Shown one piece after another: positions 9,567-19,100 of a stretch of DNA of 64,000 nt. The stretch comes from Candidatus Gemmiger faecavium (GTDB taxonomy: Bacteria; Bacillota; Clostridia; Oscillospirales; Ruminococcaceae): assembly GCA_019114415.1 (NCBI GenBank), contig DXFO01000036.1:30488-94487 (forward strand), read 5' to 3'. Every line of letters begins with the position of its first letter. The first letter of the stretch is position 1. The position numbers and the translations under genes are program-made. A model generated the notes under the pieces. That model was not told where the DNA came from. It saw nothing but the letters and a program-made list of their open reading frames with translations, and made no database searches.

Positions 9567-11295
9567 TTTCGTTGCCTCCTTTCATCTGGGATGCGTAGAT
9601 CTCCTGGTAGATGGGGTCGGTGCGCAGCAGTTCGGCGTGGGTCCCCACCGAGTGGATGCGCCCGTCGTCCAGCACGATGATTTTGTCGGTATCCATGACC
9701 GAGGTGATGCGCTGGGCAATGATGATCTTGGTCATGCCGGTCATCCTGGCCAGCGCCTCACGGATACGGCCCTCGGTGGCGGTATCCACCGCGCTGGTGG
9801 AGTCATCAAAAATCATGATCTTGGGCTTTTTCAACAGGGTACGGGCAATGCAAAGGCGCTGTTTCTGGCCGCCGGAAACATTGACGCCGCCCTGGCCCAG
9901 GTCACTGTCCAGTCCGCCGGGCATCCGTTCCAGAAATTCATCGGCGCAGGCGGCGCGGCAGGCGGCCCAAAGGGTCTCGTCGTCGGCATCGGGATCGCCC
10001 CAGCGCAGGTTATCCCGCACCGTGCCGGAAAACAGCACGTTTTTCTGGAGCACGATGCCCACCGCATCCCGCAGGACGGCAAGGTCGTATTCCCGCACGT
10101 CCCGGCCGCCCACCAGGACCTGGCCCTCGGTGGCGTCATACAGGCGGGGAATAAGCTGGACCAGCGTCGTCTTGGCGGAACCGGTACCGCCCAGCACGCC
10201 CACCGTCTGCCCCGAGGCAATGTCCAGATCGATACCGGACAGGGCATACTCCCGGGCGTCGGGATGATATTTGAAGGAGACGCCACGGAAAGAGATGCTG
10301 CCGTCCTTGACTTCCTTGACCGCCTTGTCGGGGGAGGTCAGGCCCACGGGTTCGTCCAGAACTTCCGCCACGCGGTGCGCGCTGGCCAGAGAGCGGGTCA
10401 TGAGCAAAAACACGTTGGAGATCATCATCAGGGAATTCATGACCTGCAGCACATAGCTCAAAAAGCCGGTGAGCTTGCCCACTTCCAGCTCGCCCTGCAG
10501 GATCATGTTGCCGCCGAACCACAAAATCATGACTGCGGCCGCGTACATGGTGAACTGGAACGCCGGCAGGTTGAGCACCGCCGTGCGGAAGGTATCCTGG
10601 CTGACGTCCATCAGTTCCCGGTTGACAGTGCGGAACTTTTCCTCCTCATACTCGCCCCGGACAAAGGCCTTGACCGCACGGATGGCGGTCAGACATTCCT
10701 GCACCACGTTATTCAGGTGGTCCATGGCCACCTGCAGCCGGCTGTACATGGGGGCGATGCGGCGCAGGATGCAGGTGAGCACCACCGCCAGCACCGGCAC
10801 ACAGACAAAGAACACCAGGGACAGTTTGGCGTTCATCCAGAAGGACAGCCCCACGCCCATGACCAGCATGACCGGGCCGCGTACCATGGGGCGGAAGCCG
10901 CCGTTGATGGCGTTTTGCAGCACCGTAACGTCGGTGGTCATGCGGGTGACCAGGGAGGATGTCTCGAAATGGTCCAGATTGCCGAAAGCGTATTTCTGCA
11001 CCTTGGCATATTCCGCCTCCCGGATGCGTGCGCCAAGGCCGTAGGCGGCCCGGGCCGCATAGCGGGCATACAGCAGGCCGGTCAACAGGGACAGCAGCGC
11101 ACAGACTGCCATCTGGATGCCCTTTTGCAAAATGATGCCCACATCCCCGGTGGCCACGCCCACGTCAATGATATCGGACATCAATACCGGGATGATGAGT
11201 TCAAAGGAGGTCTCGATCACCACCAGAGCGGCTCCCAGCCACAGATCCCGGCGGTAAGGTCCCAGATATCCAAACAAACGTTTCAAATCCTTCAT
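9559..11295 (-). CDS. ABC exporter half-transporter, degenerate-site subunit
   Basis: Partner of the following gene: six membrane helices in residues 15-300 and an ATPase domain with Walker A GGTGSAKTT near residue 370 and a normal VSGGQKQR signature. The Walker B segment reads MIFDDSTSAVD, with Asp where the catalytic Glu should be, and the H-loop reads IAQRIT, with Gln in place of His. Both changes are characteristic of the non-hydrolysing member of heterodimeric exporters (TM287/BmrC type). It begins 10 bases after the marR-type stop, so regulator and transporter form one operon. 578 residues is normal. Confidence 0.93.
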   Translation of the reverse strand: MKDLKRLFGYLGPYRRDLWLGAALVVIETSFELIIPVLMSDIIDVGVATGDVGIILQKGIQMAVCALLSLLTGLLYARYAARAAYGLGARIREAEYAKVQKYAFGNLDHFETSSLVTRMTTDVTVLQNAINGGFRPMVRGPVMLVMGVGLSFWMNAKLSLVFFVCVPVLAVVLTCILRRIAPMYSRLQVAMDHLNNVVQECLTAIRAVKAFVRGEYEEEKFRTVNRELMDVSQDTFRTAVLNLPAFQFTMYAAAVMILWFGGNMILQGELEVGKLTGFLSYVLQVMNSLMMISNVFLLMTRSLASAHRVAEVLDEPVGLTSPDKAVKEVKDGSISFRGVSFKYHPDAREYALSGIDLDIASGQTVGVLGGTGSAKTTLVQLIPRLYDATEGQVLVGGRDVREYDLAVLRDAVGIVLQKNVLFSGTVRDNLRWGDPDADDETLWAACRAACADEFLERMPGGLDSDLGQGGVNVSGGQKQRLCIARTLLKKPKIMIFDDSTSAVDTATEGRIREALARMTGMTKIIIAQRITSVMDTDKIIVLDDGRIHSVGTHAELLRTDPIYQEIYASQMKGGNENG

Positions 11296-11305
11296 GGTTC
11301 GATCC

Positions 11306-11731
11306 TTATTCCTCCCGTTTTCTCAGATTGCGGTGCGCCCGCGTCAGATAATCCGCAAACCGGCGGCGTTCTTCCGGAGAAAACCCTTCCAGCATCCGCT
11401 CCTCCAATGCATCGCAGCAGCCCTGCCAGCTGAGGGCGGCCTCCCGGCCTTTTTCGGTCAGTTCCACCATACCGGTGCGGCGGTCGGCGCGGTCGGCGGT
11501 GCGGCAGATGAACCCGCCCTTTTCCAGCGTGTCCAGCATCCGGCACACTGCCGCGGGATCAACCTCAAAATATTCGGCCAGGTGTTTCTGGCTGCAGGGG
11601 CCGTTCTGCGCCAGATACGCAATGAGTTTGGGCTGGCCGGTCCCCAGGCCCAGCGCCGCCCCCTTGGGCCGAAGAAAGGCCCGCTGGGCATGAAATGCCC
11701 GGTACAAAAGCATATGGAATGTCCGCTCCAA
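11306..11731 (-). CDS. MarR family transcriptional regulator
   Basis: Winged-helix repressor, 141 residues, first gene of the operon with the two ABC half-transporters; likely controls them and itself in response to a ligand. The wHTH is seen as SQKHLAEYFEVDPAAVCRMLDTLEKGGFICR followed by the wing DRADRRTG, split here as HLAEYFEVDPAAVCRMLDTL and the adjoining residues. I chose the TTG at 11731 because GGAGGG (11739-11744) stands 7 bases before it; an ATG at 11746 has no ribosome site and begins directly after the operator repeats, and an ATG at 11713 is poorly spaced. Identity is firm, ligand unknown. Confidence 0.88.
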   Translation of the reverse strand: MERTFHMLLYRAFHAQRAFLRPKGAALGLGTGQPKLIAYLAQNGPCSQKHLAEYFEVDPAAVCRMLDTLEKGGFICRTADRADRRTGMVELTEKGREAALSWQGCCDALEERMLEGFSPEERRRFADYLTRAHRNLRKREE

Positions 11732-11748
11732 TGTCGTACCCTCCATTC

Positions 11749-11775
11749 TTGATACGTCAAAAATTGATATGTCAA
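11749..11775. promoter_or_regulatory. Tandem operator-like repeats of the MarR operon
   Basis: Two near-identical 12-mers, TTGATACGTCAA (11749-11760) and TTGATATGTCAA (11764-11775), each an inverted repeat TTGA-N4-TCAA and spaced 15 bases centre to centre. They lie just downstream of the -10 element, where a bound MarR dimer would block transcription. Confidence 0.65.
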
Positions 11776-11786
11776 TCAACAGTTTT

Positions 11787-11814
11787 ATTATAGCCCGGCC
11801 CATACATTTGTCAA
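11787..11814 (-). promoter_or_regulatory. Consensus promoter of the MarR-ABC operon
   Basis: Minus strand TTGACA (11809-11814) and TATAAT (11787-11792) with a 16-base spacer. The -35 lies in the loop, and the spacer partly in the arm, of a 40-base inverted repeat. Confidence 0.8.
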
Positions 11815-11831
11815 CCTGCATGGGCCGGGCT
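11792..11831. terminator. Perfect 12-bp inverted repeat after the flippase gene
   Basis: AGCCCGGCCCAT (11792-11803) and ATGGGCCGGGCT (11820-11831) enclose 16 bases. It lies 17 bases beyond the flippase stop (minus strand) and can fold in its transcript, but there is no U-run after it, so terminator function is uncertain. It encloses the -35 of the next operon. Confidence 0.5.
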
Positions 11832-11847
11832 TGCCGTAAACCATCTA

Positions 11848-13365
11848 TTATGCCTTCTGACGGCGCAGCCGGGCGGGCAGCACATGGTCAAGTCCGCCCC
11901 ACACCAGAGACAAAACCAGATACGCCCCGCAGACCAACGCCCCCGCCGCGATCAGCCCCAGGGTGCTCTGCCCCGGAAGCAGCCGCAGCGCGCACCAGCC
12001 TAACACGCCGCAAGTCAGCCCGAACACAGCGGGCCGGCCGAACCAGCTCCACCAGCCGGGATGCATCCGGGCGCGGCGCAGCATCCGCCGGGTGTTGAGG
12101 GTGAAGGTCAGCAGATTGGACACCGCCATAATGCCCAGAAACGCCCAGATGCCGTACCGGGGCAGCAGCACCACGATCCCCAGGATACGCACCGCCGAGT
12201 CCAGCAGCGAATACCGGAAGGTCGCCAGCTGTTCCCCCAGTCCCTTGAGGATGCCGTCCACCATGCTCTCCAGGTACATAAAGGGCGCGATCATCCCCAG
12301 CACGCGGATGTACTCCCCCACCTGGGCGTCGCCGTACAGCAGTTCCGCCGCCTGCCGGCCGAACAGCACAAAGCAGCAGCCCGCCAGCGCCGAGAACAGC
12401 CCCGCCATCCGCATGGTGCCGTCGATGAGCCGGGCCGTGGCAGTGGCATCCCGCCGGGCGTTGGCCCGGGCGATCTCCGGCATGAGCAGACTGGACAGCG
12501 CCGACAAAATGGAGAAGGGGAAAAACAGCAGCGGAATGGCCATGCCCTTGATGGCGCCGTACTGGGAAACAGCTTCGGTCCGGTCCCCCAGATAGAGCGC
12601 CAGGCAGAGGGGGATCAGGCTGCTTTCTGCCGCCTGCAGTACGCTGGCCAGAATACGGCTGCCCTCCACCGGAAGCAGGATGCCTGCCAGTTCCCGGCGG
12701 GTATAGGGCCGGCGGCCGTCGTCCTCCCCGGCCTGGAAAGCAGGGTCCTTGTGAGCAAAAAACGCCATGACACCGCAGGATACCGCCTCGCTCACCGTGT
12801 TGCCCACCAGCACCGCGGCACAGGCATAGCCCGCTCCCCAGGATGCAGTGCGGCGCAACGCCAGCCACACCACGCCCATGCGCACCAGCTGTTCAATGAG
12901 CTGCGCTACCGCGTTCGGCTCAACCCGCCGTCGGGCCAGAAAGCACCCGCGCAATGCGCCCGCCACCGCCATGACCGGCAGGCTGGGGGCCAGGATCTTC
13001 AGCCCCAGCGCCCCCCGCACATCATGCAGCACCCAGCGGGCCAACGGTTCCGCCAGGGCAAGCTGGGCCGCCATGGCGGCAAAGCCCAGCGCCCCCGCCG
13101 TGACCACCAGCCCCGAAACGGTGCGGGCCATGCTGCGGCCCCGGGCAAGGCTCTGGGCGGCCAGGCGGGTGGAGGCAACGTTCATGCCCGACGACGCCAG
13201 GGACACGAACACCATATACACCGACAGGATGAGCTGATACAGGCCCATGCCCTCGCTGCCGATGCTGGACGCCACAAACACCCGGAAAGCCATGCCCAGC
13301 ACCCGCAGCACCAGCCCGGACACGGTAAGGATCGCCGCATTTTTCAGATAAACCCGGATCTGCAT
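11848..13365 (-). CDS. MOP-superfamily flippase, SpoVB/MurJ-like
   Basis: A 505-residue polytopic membrane protein with about 14 hydrophobic segments. The N terminus (KNAAILTVSGLVLRVLGMAF) and SEGMGLYQLI segment are typical of the polysaccharide/SpoVB branch of MOP flippases, which move undecaprenyl- or lipid-linked sugars such as lipid II across the membrane. Start at 13365 follows GGGGAGG; the longer frame to 13404 has no ribosome site. It is monocistronic upstream of the MarR operon. Whether it acts in spore cortex formation, cell wall growth or capsule export cannot be decided from sequence alone. Confidence 0.85.
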   Translation of the reverse strand: MQIRVYLKNAAILTVSGLVLRVLGMAFRVFVASSIGSEGMGLYQLILSVYMVFVSLASSGMNVASTRLAAQSLARGRSMARTVSGLVVTAGALGFAAMAAQLALAEPLARWVLHDVRGALGLKILAPSLPVMAVAGALRGCFLARRRVEPNAVAQLIEQLVRMGVVWLALRRTASWGAGYACAAVLVGNTVSEAVSCGVMAFFAHKDPAFQAGEDDGRRPYTRRELAGILLPVEGSRILASVLQAAESSLIPLCLALYLGDRTEAVSQYGAIKGMAIPLLFFPFSILSALSSLLMPEIARANARRDATATARLIDGTMRMAGLFSALAGCCFVLFGRQAAELLYGDAQVGEYIRVLGMIAPFMYLESMVDGILKGLGEQLATFRYSLLDSAVRILGIVVLLPRYGIWAFLGIMAVSNLLTFTLNTRRMLRRARMHPGWWSWFGRPAVFGLTCGVLGWCALRLLPGQSTLGLIAAGALVCGAYLVLSLVWGGLDHVLPARLRRQKA

Positions 13366-13441
13366 CTCTGACCGCCTCCCCTGTCTTGTGCCGCCCATTC
13401 TCATTCAGGCCACTGTATGCGGCGGCGGGCCCCGGTATGCC

Positions 13442-13471
13442 TTGCCCCGCTGCCTGCCGGTATGGTAAAAT
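13442..13471 (+). promoter_or_regulatory. Probable promoter of the purine nucleoside phosphorylase gene
   Basis: TTGCCC (13442-13447) and TAAAAT (13466-13471), spacer 18 bases. Confidence 0.5.
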
Positions 13472-13552
13472 AGCGGCAGCGAACTCCGCTCCGGCAACGG
13501 GCGGATGAAACCGCATTTTCACCATTCCAAACAGAAACAGAGGTAACCTTTC

Positions 13553-14386
13553 ATGCAACAACAGAGCATTTCTCAGGCGGTAGCCGAAGCCGCCGAATAT
13601 CTCCGCGCCCGCCTGCCCGGCACCCCCGACCTGGCGCTGGTGCTGGGTTCCGGCCTGGGGGAACTGGCCGACGAGATCGAGTCCCCCGTCTTTATCCCCT
13701 ACGGTGAGATCCCCCACTTCCCCGTCTCCACCGCGCCGGGCCATGCCGGGCGCTTTGTCTGCGGCAAGCTCAACGGCCGTCTTGTGCTGTGCATGCAGGG
13801 CCGGTTCCATTATTATGAAGGCCACGACATGCAGACCATCGCCCTGCCGGTACGGGTGCTCAAAGCCCTGGGCTGCAAGGCACTGATTTTGACCAACGCG
13901 GCGGGCGGTGTCAACTGGGATTTCTCGGTGGGCGATTTCATGCTCATCACCGACCACATTAACTTTATGGGTGCCAACCCGCTGCGGGGCGCCAACGACG
14001 ATACCATCGGGCCCCGTTTCTGCGATATGACCCAGGTCTACACCCCCGCCTTTCAGGAGACCGCCCGCCGGGTGGCAGCCGAACAGGGCATCGCCCTGCG
14101 GGAGGGCGTCTACCTTGGCTACATGGGGCCCAGCTTTGAGACCCCCGCCGAGATCCGCGCTTTCCGTACTCTGGGCGCCGACGCCGTGGGCATGAGCACC
14201 GTACCGGAAGCCATCGCGGCCTCCCACTGCGGTCTGCCGGTGCTGGGCGTCAGCCTGATCACCAACATGGCGGCGGGCATGGCGGGCAAGCGCCTGTCCG
14301 GCGACGAGGTCATCGAGATCGCCAACCAGCGCGGCCCCATCTTCCGCCGGTTCATCCGCACGGTGGCAGGCGAGCTGCTGCTGTGA
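13553..14386 (+). CDS. Purine-nucleoside phosphorylase (trimeric class)
   Basis: Phosphorolysis of inosine and guanosine to base plus ribose 1-phosphate in purine salvage. The 277-residue length and motifs fit the low-molecular-weight trimeric PNP class: LGSGLGELAD near residue 30 (phosphate loop), GRFHYYEGH near 84-92, TNAAGGVN near 117, and GMSTVPEAIAA near 215, with Asn in VSLITNMAAG after it that contacts the purine base. ATG at 13553 is preceded by AGAGGTAA. It stands alone on the plus strand between the divergent flippase gene and mrp. Confidence 0.93.
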   Translation: MQQQSISQAVAEAAEYLRARLPGTPDLALVLGSGLGELADEIESPVFIPYGEIPHFPVSTAPGHAGRFVCGKLNGRLVLCMQGRFHYYEGHDMQTIALPVRVLKALGCKALILTNAAGGVNWDFSVGDFMLITDHINFMGANPLRGANDDTIGPRFCDMTQVYTPAFQETARRVAAEQGIALREGVYLGYMGPSFETPAEIRAFRTLGADAVGMSTVPEAIAASHCGLPVLGVSLITNMAAGMAGKRLSGDEVIEIANQRGPIFRRFIRTVAGELLL

Positions 14387-14418
14387 CCCTCGCCGCCTCT
14401 GTACACGGCCAAACAGCA

Positions 14419-14476
14419 TTCCTTGCCCGTTTTGGGGCAAAGGCGCGATGCTGCGGCATCTTTGTTTTGCCGCCGA
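14419..14476 (+). other. Two short hairpins between PNP and mrp
   Basis: CCTTGCCC/GGGGCAAAGG and GATGC/GCATC, the second followed by TTTGTTTT. They could end PNP transcription weakly. Confidence 0.35.
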
Positions 14477-14488
14477 CGCCGGACGGCC

Positions 14489-14517
14489 TTGCAATCCGAC
14501 CGGCAAAGAGGTACACT
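14489..14517 (+). promoter_or_regulatory. Probable mrp promoter
   Basis: TTGCAA (14489-14494) and TACACT (14512-14517), spacer 17 bases, about 80 bases before the mrp start. Confidence 0.55.
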
Positions 14518-14598
14518 ATATGAGTTAACCCCCGCTGATTCGCCCGCATAACAGGGGCGGGCAGCGGACCTTCATCAGGAAAAGGAGTATCTGTCACC

Positions 14599-15426
14599 AT
14601 GAGCGAAGCCTGCAACCACGACTGCAGCCATTGCAGCGCAAACTGCGAAAGCCGTGCGCCCCAGCACGAGCCTCCCCACGCGAAAAGCCACATCAAAAAG
14701 GTGATCGGCGTCGTGTCGGGCAAGGGCGGCGTCGGCAAGAGCATGACCAGCGCCATGCTGGCCGTGTCCATGCGCCGTCTGGGCTATAAAGTCGGCGTTC
14801 TGGATGCCGACATCACCGGCCCGTCCATCCCCAAACTGTTCGGAGTTCATGGCCCCGCCACCGGCACCGACGACGGCATTTTCCCCGTCAAGAGCCGCGT
14901 GGGCATTGACATCATGAGCATCAACCTGCTGCTGGACGACGAGGAAGCCCCCGTTGTCTGGCGCGGCCCCGTCATTGCGGGCGCCGTCAAGCAGTTCTGG
15001 CAGGACGTCATCTGGGAGGACGTGGACTTTATGTTCGTCGATATGCCTCCGGGAACCGGCGACGTCCCCCTGACCGTTTTCCAGACCCTGCCGGTGGACG
15101 GCATCATCATTGTTTCCAGCCCGCAGGAACTGGTTGGCATGATCGTGGGCAAGGCGGTCCAGATGGCCCAGATGATGCATGTGCCCATCCTGGGCATTGT
15201 GGAGAACATGAGCTATGCCGTCTGCCCCGACTGCGGCAAGCACATCGCGGTTTTCGGCGACAGCCATGTGGATGAGACCGGCGCCAAGTACGGCCTGCCC
15301 GTGCTGGCCAAGATGCCCATCGATCCCGAGCTGGCCAAGGAAGCCGACGCCGGCATGATCGAGACTTTTGCCGGGAATTACCTGGACGGCGCCGCCAAGG
15401 CTGTGGCCGACCTGCTGAAAAAGTAA
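14599..15426 (+). CDS. Mrp/NBP35-type P-loop ATPase, iron-sulfur carrier
   Basis: Cytosolic ATPase that carries and delivers [4Fe-4S] clusters to apo-proteins. The deviant Walker A KGGVGKS is at residues 42-48, DMPPGTGD at 148-155. It carries an N-terminal Cys cluster C5-x3-C9-x2-C12-x3-C16, as in eukaryotic NBP35, and the conserved C209-x2-C212 that bridges the cluster in Mrp dimers. 275 residues, normal for the Clostridial form. AAAGGAG precedes the ATG. mscL follows 40 bases later and may share the transcript. The window's many Fe-S enzymes (gltBD, fumarase, the HypAB-linked flavoprotein) are plausible clients. Confidence 0.93.
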   Translation: MSEACNHDCSHCSANCESRAPQHEPPHAKSHIKKVIGVVSGKGGVGKSMTSAMLAVSMRRLGYKVGVLDADITGPSIPKLFGVHGPATGTDDGIFPVKSRVGIDIMSINLLLDDEEAPVVWRGPVIAGAVKQFWQDVIWEDVDFMFVDMPPGTGDVPLTVFQTLPVDGIIIVSSPQELVGMIVGKAVQMAQMMHVPILGIVENMSYAVCPDCGKHIAVFGDSHVDETGAKYGLPVLAKMPIDPELAKEADAGMIETFAGNYLDGAAKAVADLLKK

Positions 15427-15466
15427 GGCTTTCCCCCGCACAGTCCCGCCCCACAAGGAGCAACAT

Positions 15467-15925
15467 ATGAAAAAATTTCTGGAAGAGTTCAAGACCTTCG
15501 CCCTGAAAGGCAACGTGGTGGATATGGCCGTCGGTGTCATCATCGGCGCAGCCTTTCAGAGCATCGTGAACTCGCTGACCAAAGACATTCTCAATCCGCT
15601 TTTGGGCATTGCCTTCTCCACGGATTTCAGCAATGTGGTCATTCCCCTGCCCAACGGTGCGGACCCGCTCTGCATCGGGTCGTTTTTCTCGGCCATCATC
15701 AACTTTGTCATCATGGCCTTTGTGCTGTTCTGCCTGGTCAAAGCCATGAACCGGCTGCGTGATCTGGGCGTCCGCAAGGCGGCCAAAGCCGCCAAAGCGG
15801 AGGCAGCCAAGCCCGCCAAGCCTGCCGCCCCCACACAGGAGGAGCTGCTGGCCGCCATTCTGGCTGAGCTGCGCGCCCAGAACAGCGCCGAAACGGAAGA
15901 CAAGGAGCCGGCCCTTACCAAATAA
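15467..15925 (+). CDS. mscL: Large-conductance mechanosensitive channel
   Basis: Homopentameric emergency valve opened by membrane tension during osmotic downshock. Residues 1-14 form the amphipathic N-terminal helix; KGNVVDMAVGVIIGAAF gives the pore-lining TM1 with the conserved Asn and Asp; TM2 spans about residues 68-90 (FFSAIINFVIMAFVLFCLV). The C-terminal helix is preceded by an alanine/lysine linker (KAAKAAKAEAAKPAKP), longer than usual, giving 152 residues. CAAGGAG precedes the ATG. Confidence 0.96.
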   Translation: MKKFLEEFKTFALKGNVVDMAVGVIIGAAFQSIVNSLTKDILNPLLGIAFSTDFSNVVIPLPNGADPLCIGSFFSAIINFVIMAFVLFCLVKAMNRLRDLGVRKAAKAAKAEAAKPAKPAAPTQEELLAAILAELRAQNSAETEDKEPALTK

Positions 15926-15989
15926 TTGCCGGCGGGCGTCACAATTTTTGGCATAGGTATGGATTTTCTGTGCAAATTTTGGACGCCCC

Positions 15990-16018
15990 TTGCCAAATCC
16001 GTTTGGGTATGATATAGT
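15990..16018 (+). promoter_or_regulatory. gltBD promoter
   Basis: TTGCCA (15990-15995) and TATAGT (16013-16018) separated by 17 bases. The predicted transcription start, about 16025, is only a few bases before the leader hairpin. Confidence 0.75.
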
Positions 16019-16028
16019 AGTCACACGA

Positions 16029-16085
16029 ACAAGGACGTTCTGCCAAGAGGGTATTGTGCCCTCCGGCAGGGCGTCCTTGTTCTTT
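16029..16085 (+). promoter_or_regulatory. Long leader hairpin of gltB, possible attenuator
   Basis: Three stacked helices: ACAAGGACG/CGTCCTTGT (16029-16037 with 16072-16080), CTGCC/GGCAG (16040-16044 with 16065-16069) and GAGGG/CCCTC (16047-16051 with 16059-16063), closed by a TATTGTG loop and followed by TCTTT. The structure would begin at the very 5' end of the transcript. It resembles a terminator, so it may be a regulated attenuator or a 5' stabilising element. It does not match a T-box or a glutamine riboswitch that I can recognise. Confidence 0.6.
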
Positions 16086-16133
16086 ACGCGCGGCGCACGG
16101 CGCCGCCCCAGGTGAGGAAAGGAGATCGGGAGT

Positions 16134-19100
16134 ATGGAAAATTTTACCGACCGCAATGCCCCCGCCGGGCTGTATGACCCGCGGTTTGAACACGACAACT
16201 GCGGCATTGGCGCGGTCGTGGACATCAAGGGACGCAAGAGCCACAAGGTACTGGACGACGCTTTGCAGATCGTGGAGCATCTGGAACACCGCGCAGGCAA
16301 GGACGCCGAGGGCAAGACCGGCGACGGCGTGGGCATCCTGTTGCAGATCAGCGACAAGTTCTTCCAGAAAGTTGCCGCTGCCGAGGGCATTACTCTGGGC
16401 GGCGAGCGCGAGTACGGCGTGGGCATATTCTTTTTCCCCCAGGATGAGCTGCAGCGCAAGCAGGCAAAAAAGCTGTTTGAGATCGTCTGCCAGAAGGAGG
16501 GTCTGACCTTCCTGGGCTGGCGCAGCGTTCCCACCTGCCCGGACGTTCTGGGCAGCAGTGCCCGGGACTGCATGCCCAGCATCTGGCAGGCCTTTGTGGG
16601 CAAGCCGCCCCGGCTGGAACCTGGCATTGCCTTTGACCGCCGCCTGTATGTGGCCCGCCGGGTCTTTGAGCAGAGCTGCCGCAACACCTACGTTTGCAGC
16701 CTGTCCAGCCGCACCATCGTCTACAAGGGCATGTTCCTGGTCAAGGAACTGCGCCTGTTCTACCCCGACCTGCAGGACAATGATTACGAGAGCGCCATCG
16801 GCATGGTGCACAGCCGCTTCTCCACCAACACGGCTCCCAGCTGGAACCGCGCCCATCCCAACCGCTTTATCCTGCACAACGGTGAGATCAACACCATCCG
16901 CGGCAACGTGGATACCATGCTGGCCCGGGAGGAGACCATCGCCAGCCGTTACCTCAAGGACGACATGGGCAAGATTCTGCCTATCGTCAACCAGGGCGGC
17001 AGCGACTCCGCCATGCTGGACAACACCCTGGAGTTTCTGGTCATGAACGGTATGGAACTGCCCCTGGCCGTCATGGTCACCATCCCCGAGCCGTGGTCCA
17101 ACAATAAGAGCATGGACCCCAAAAAGCGGGATTTCTACCAGTATTACGCCACCATGCTGGAACCCTGGGACGGCCCTGCCTCCATCCTCTTCTCGGACGG
17201 CGACATCATGGGCGCTGTGCTGGACCGCAACGGTCTGCGTCCCAGCCGCTACTATATTACCAAGGACGGCCGCCTCATCCTCTCCAGTGAGGTGGGCGTG
17301 CTGGACATTCCCGCCCGGGACATCGTCAAGAAGGATCGTCTGCGTCCCGGCAAGATGCTGCTGGTGGATACCGTCAAGGGCGAGCTGGTGGACGACGAGC
17401 AGCTCAAGGCCGACTACGCCTCCCGCCAGCCCTATGGCGAATGGCTGGACCGCAATCTGGTGGACCTGGGCAGCCTGAAGATCCCCAACCGCAAGGTTCC
17501 GTCCCACTCCCATGAGGAGCTGGTCCGCCTGCAGAAGGCCTTCGGCTACCGGTACGAGGATGTCTCCACCATGATTTTGCCCATGGCCAAAAACGGCTCC
17601 GAGCCTGCGGGCGCTATGGGCAGCGATACCCCGCTGGCCGTTCTGAGCCACACCCATCCCCCGCTGTTCAACTACTTCCAGCAAATGTTCGCCCAGGTCA
17701 CCAACCCGCCCATCGACGCCCTGCGTGAGAAGATCATTACCTCCACCACTGTCTACGTGGGCGCCCAGGGCAACCTGCTGGAGGAGGACAGCGAGAACTG
17801 CAAGGTCCTGAAAATCAATAACCCCATCCTGACCGAGACCGACCTGCTCAAGATCAAGGCCATGAACGTCCCGGGCTTCAAGGTGGAGACGGTGTCCATC
17901 TGCTACTACAAGAACACCGAACTGGAGCAGGCCATCGACCGTCTGTTCGTGGACGTGGACCGTGCCTACCGCGACGGCGCCAACATCCTGATCCTCTCCG
18001 ACCGGGACATTGACGAATACCACGTGGCCATCCCCAGCCTGCTGGCTGTGGGCGCGGTGTCCAAGTATCTGGTCCGCACCAAAAAGCGCACTGCCATGGC
18101 TCTTATTCTCGAGAGCGGCGAACCCCGCCTGGTCCATGACTTTGCCACCCTGCTGGGCTACGGCGCCTGCGCCATCAATCCCTATCTGGCACAAGAAACG
18201 GTGGGCGAGCTGATCTCCGAGGGGCTTCTGGACAAGGATTACTACGCTGCCGTGGACGACTACAACCACGCCATCCTGGCGGGCATCGTTAAGATTGCCT
18301 CCAAAATGGGCATTTCCACCATCCAGTCCTACCAGGGCAGCCAGATCTTCGAGGCTCTGGGCGTGAGCAAGGAAGTGGTGGACAAGTACTTCACCAACAC
18401 CGTCAGCCGTGTGGGCGGCATCACCCTCAAGGACATCCAGAACGACCTGGAGCAGCGTCACCAGAAAGCCTTTGACCCCCTGGGTCTGGGCACCGGCAGC
18501 GAGCTGGTCAGCCTGGGCGCCCACAAGCTGCGCAGCGGCCGGGACAGCGAGCAGCACCTCTATAACCCGCTGACCATCCATCTGCTGCAGCAGGCCTGCT
18601 GGACCGGCGACTACACCAAGTTCAAGCAGTACACCGACGCCATCTCCCACACCGGCGATGACGAGATGCATCTGCGCAGCCTGCTGGAGTTCAACTACCC
18701 CGAGCAGGGTGTGCCCATCGAGGAAGTGGAGAGCGTTGACGACATCGTCAAGCGGTTCAAGACCGCGGCCATGAGCTACGGCGCTCTGTCCGACGAGGCC
18801 CACGAGTGCATGGCCATCGCCATGAACCGCCTGGGCGGCAAGTCCAACACCGGCGAGGGCGGCGAACCGGAGGAACGCTTTACCAGCGAGTCCAACTCGG
18901 CCATCAAGCAGGTGGCCTCCGCCCGGTTCGGTGTCACCAGCAAATACCTGGTCAGCGCCAAGGAGATCCAGATCAAGATGGCTCAGGGTGCCAAGCCCGG
19001 CGAGGGCGGCCAGCTGCCCGGCGCCAAGGTCTACCCCTGGGTTGCCAAGACCCGCCACTCCACCACCGGCGTGGGCCTGATCTCTCCCCCGCCCCACCAC

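Noticed and set aside
16029..16133. gltB leader as a T-box or glutamine riboswitch
   Set aside because: No T-box sequence, specifier loop or known glutamine aptamer core can be recognised; only one long hairpin is visible.
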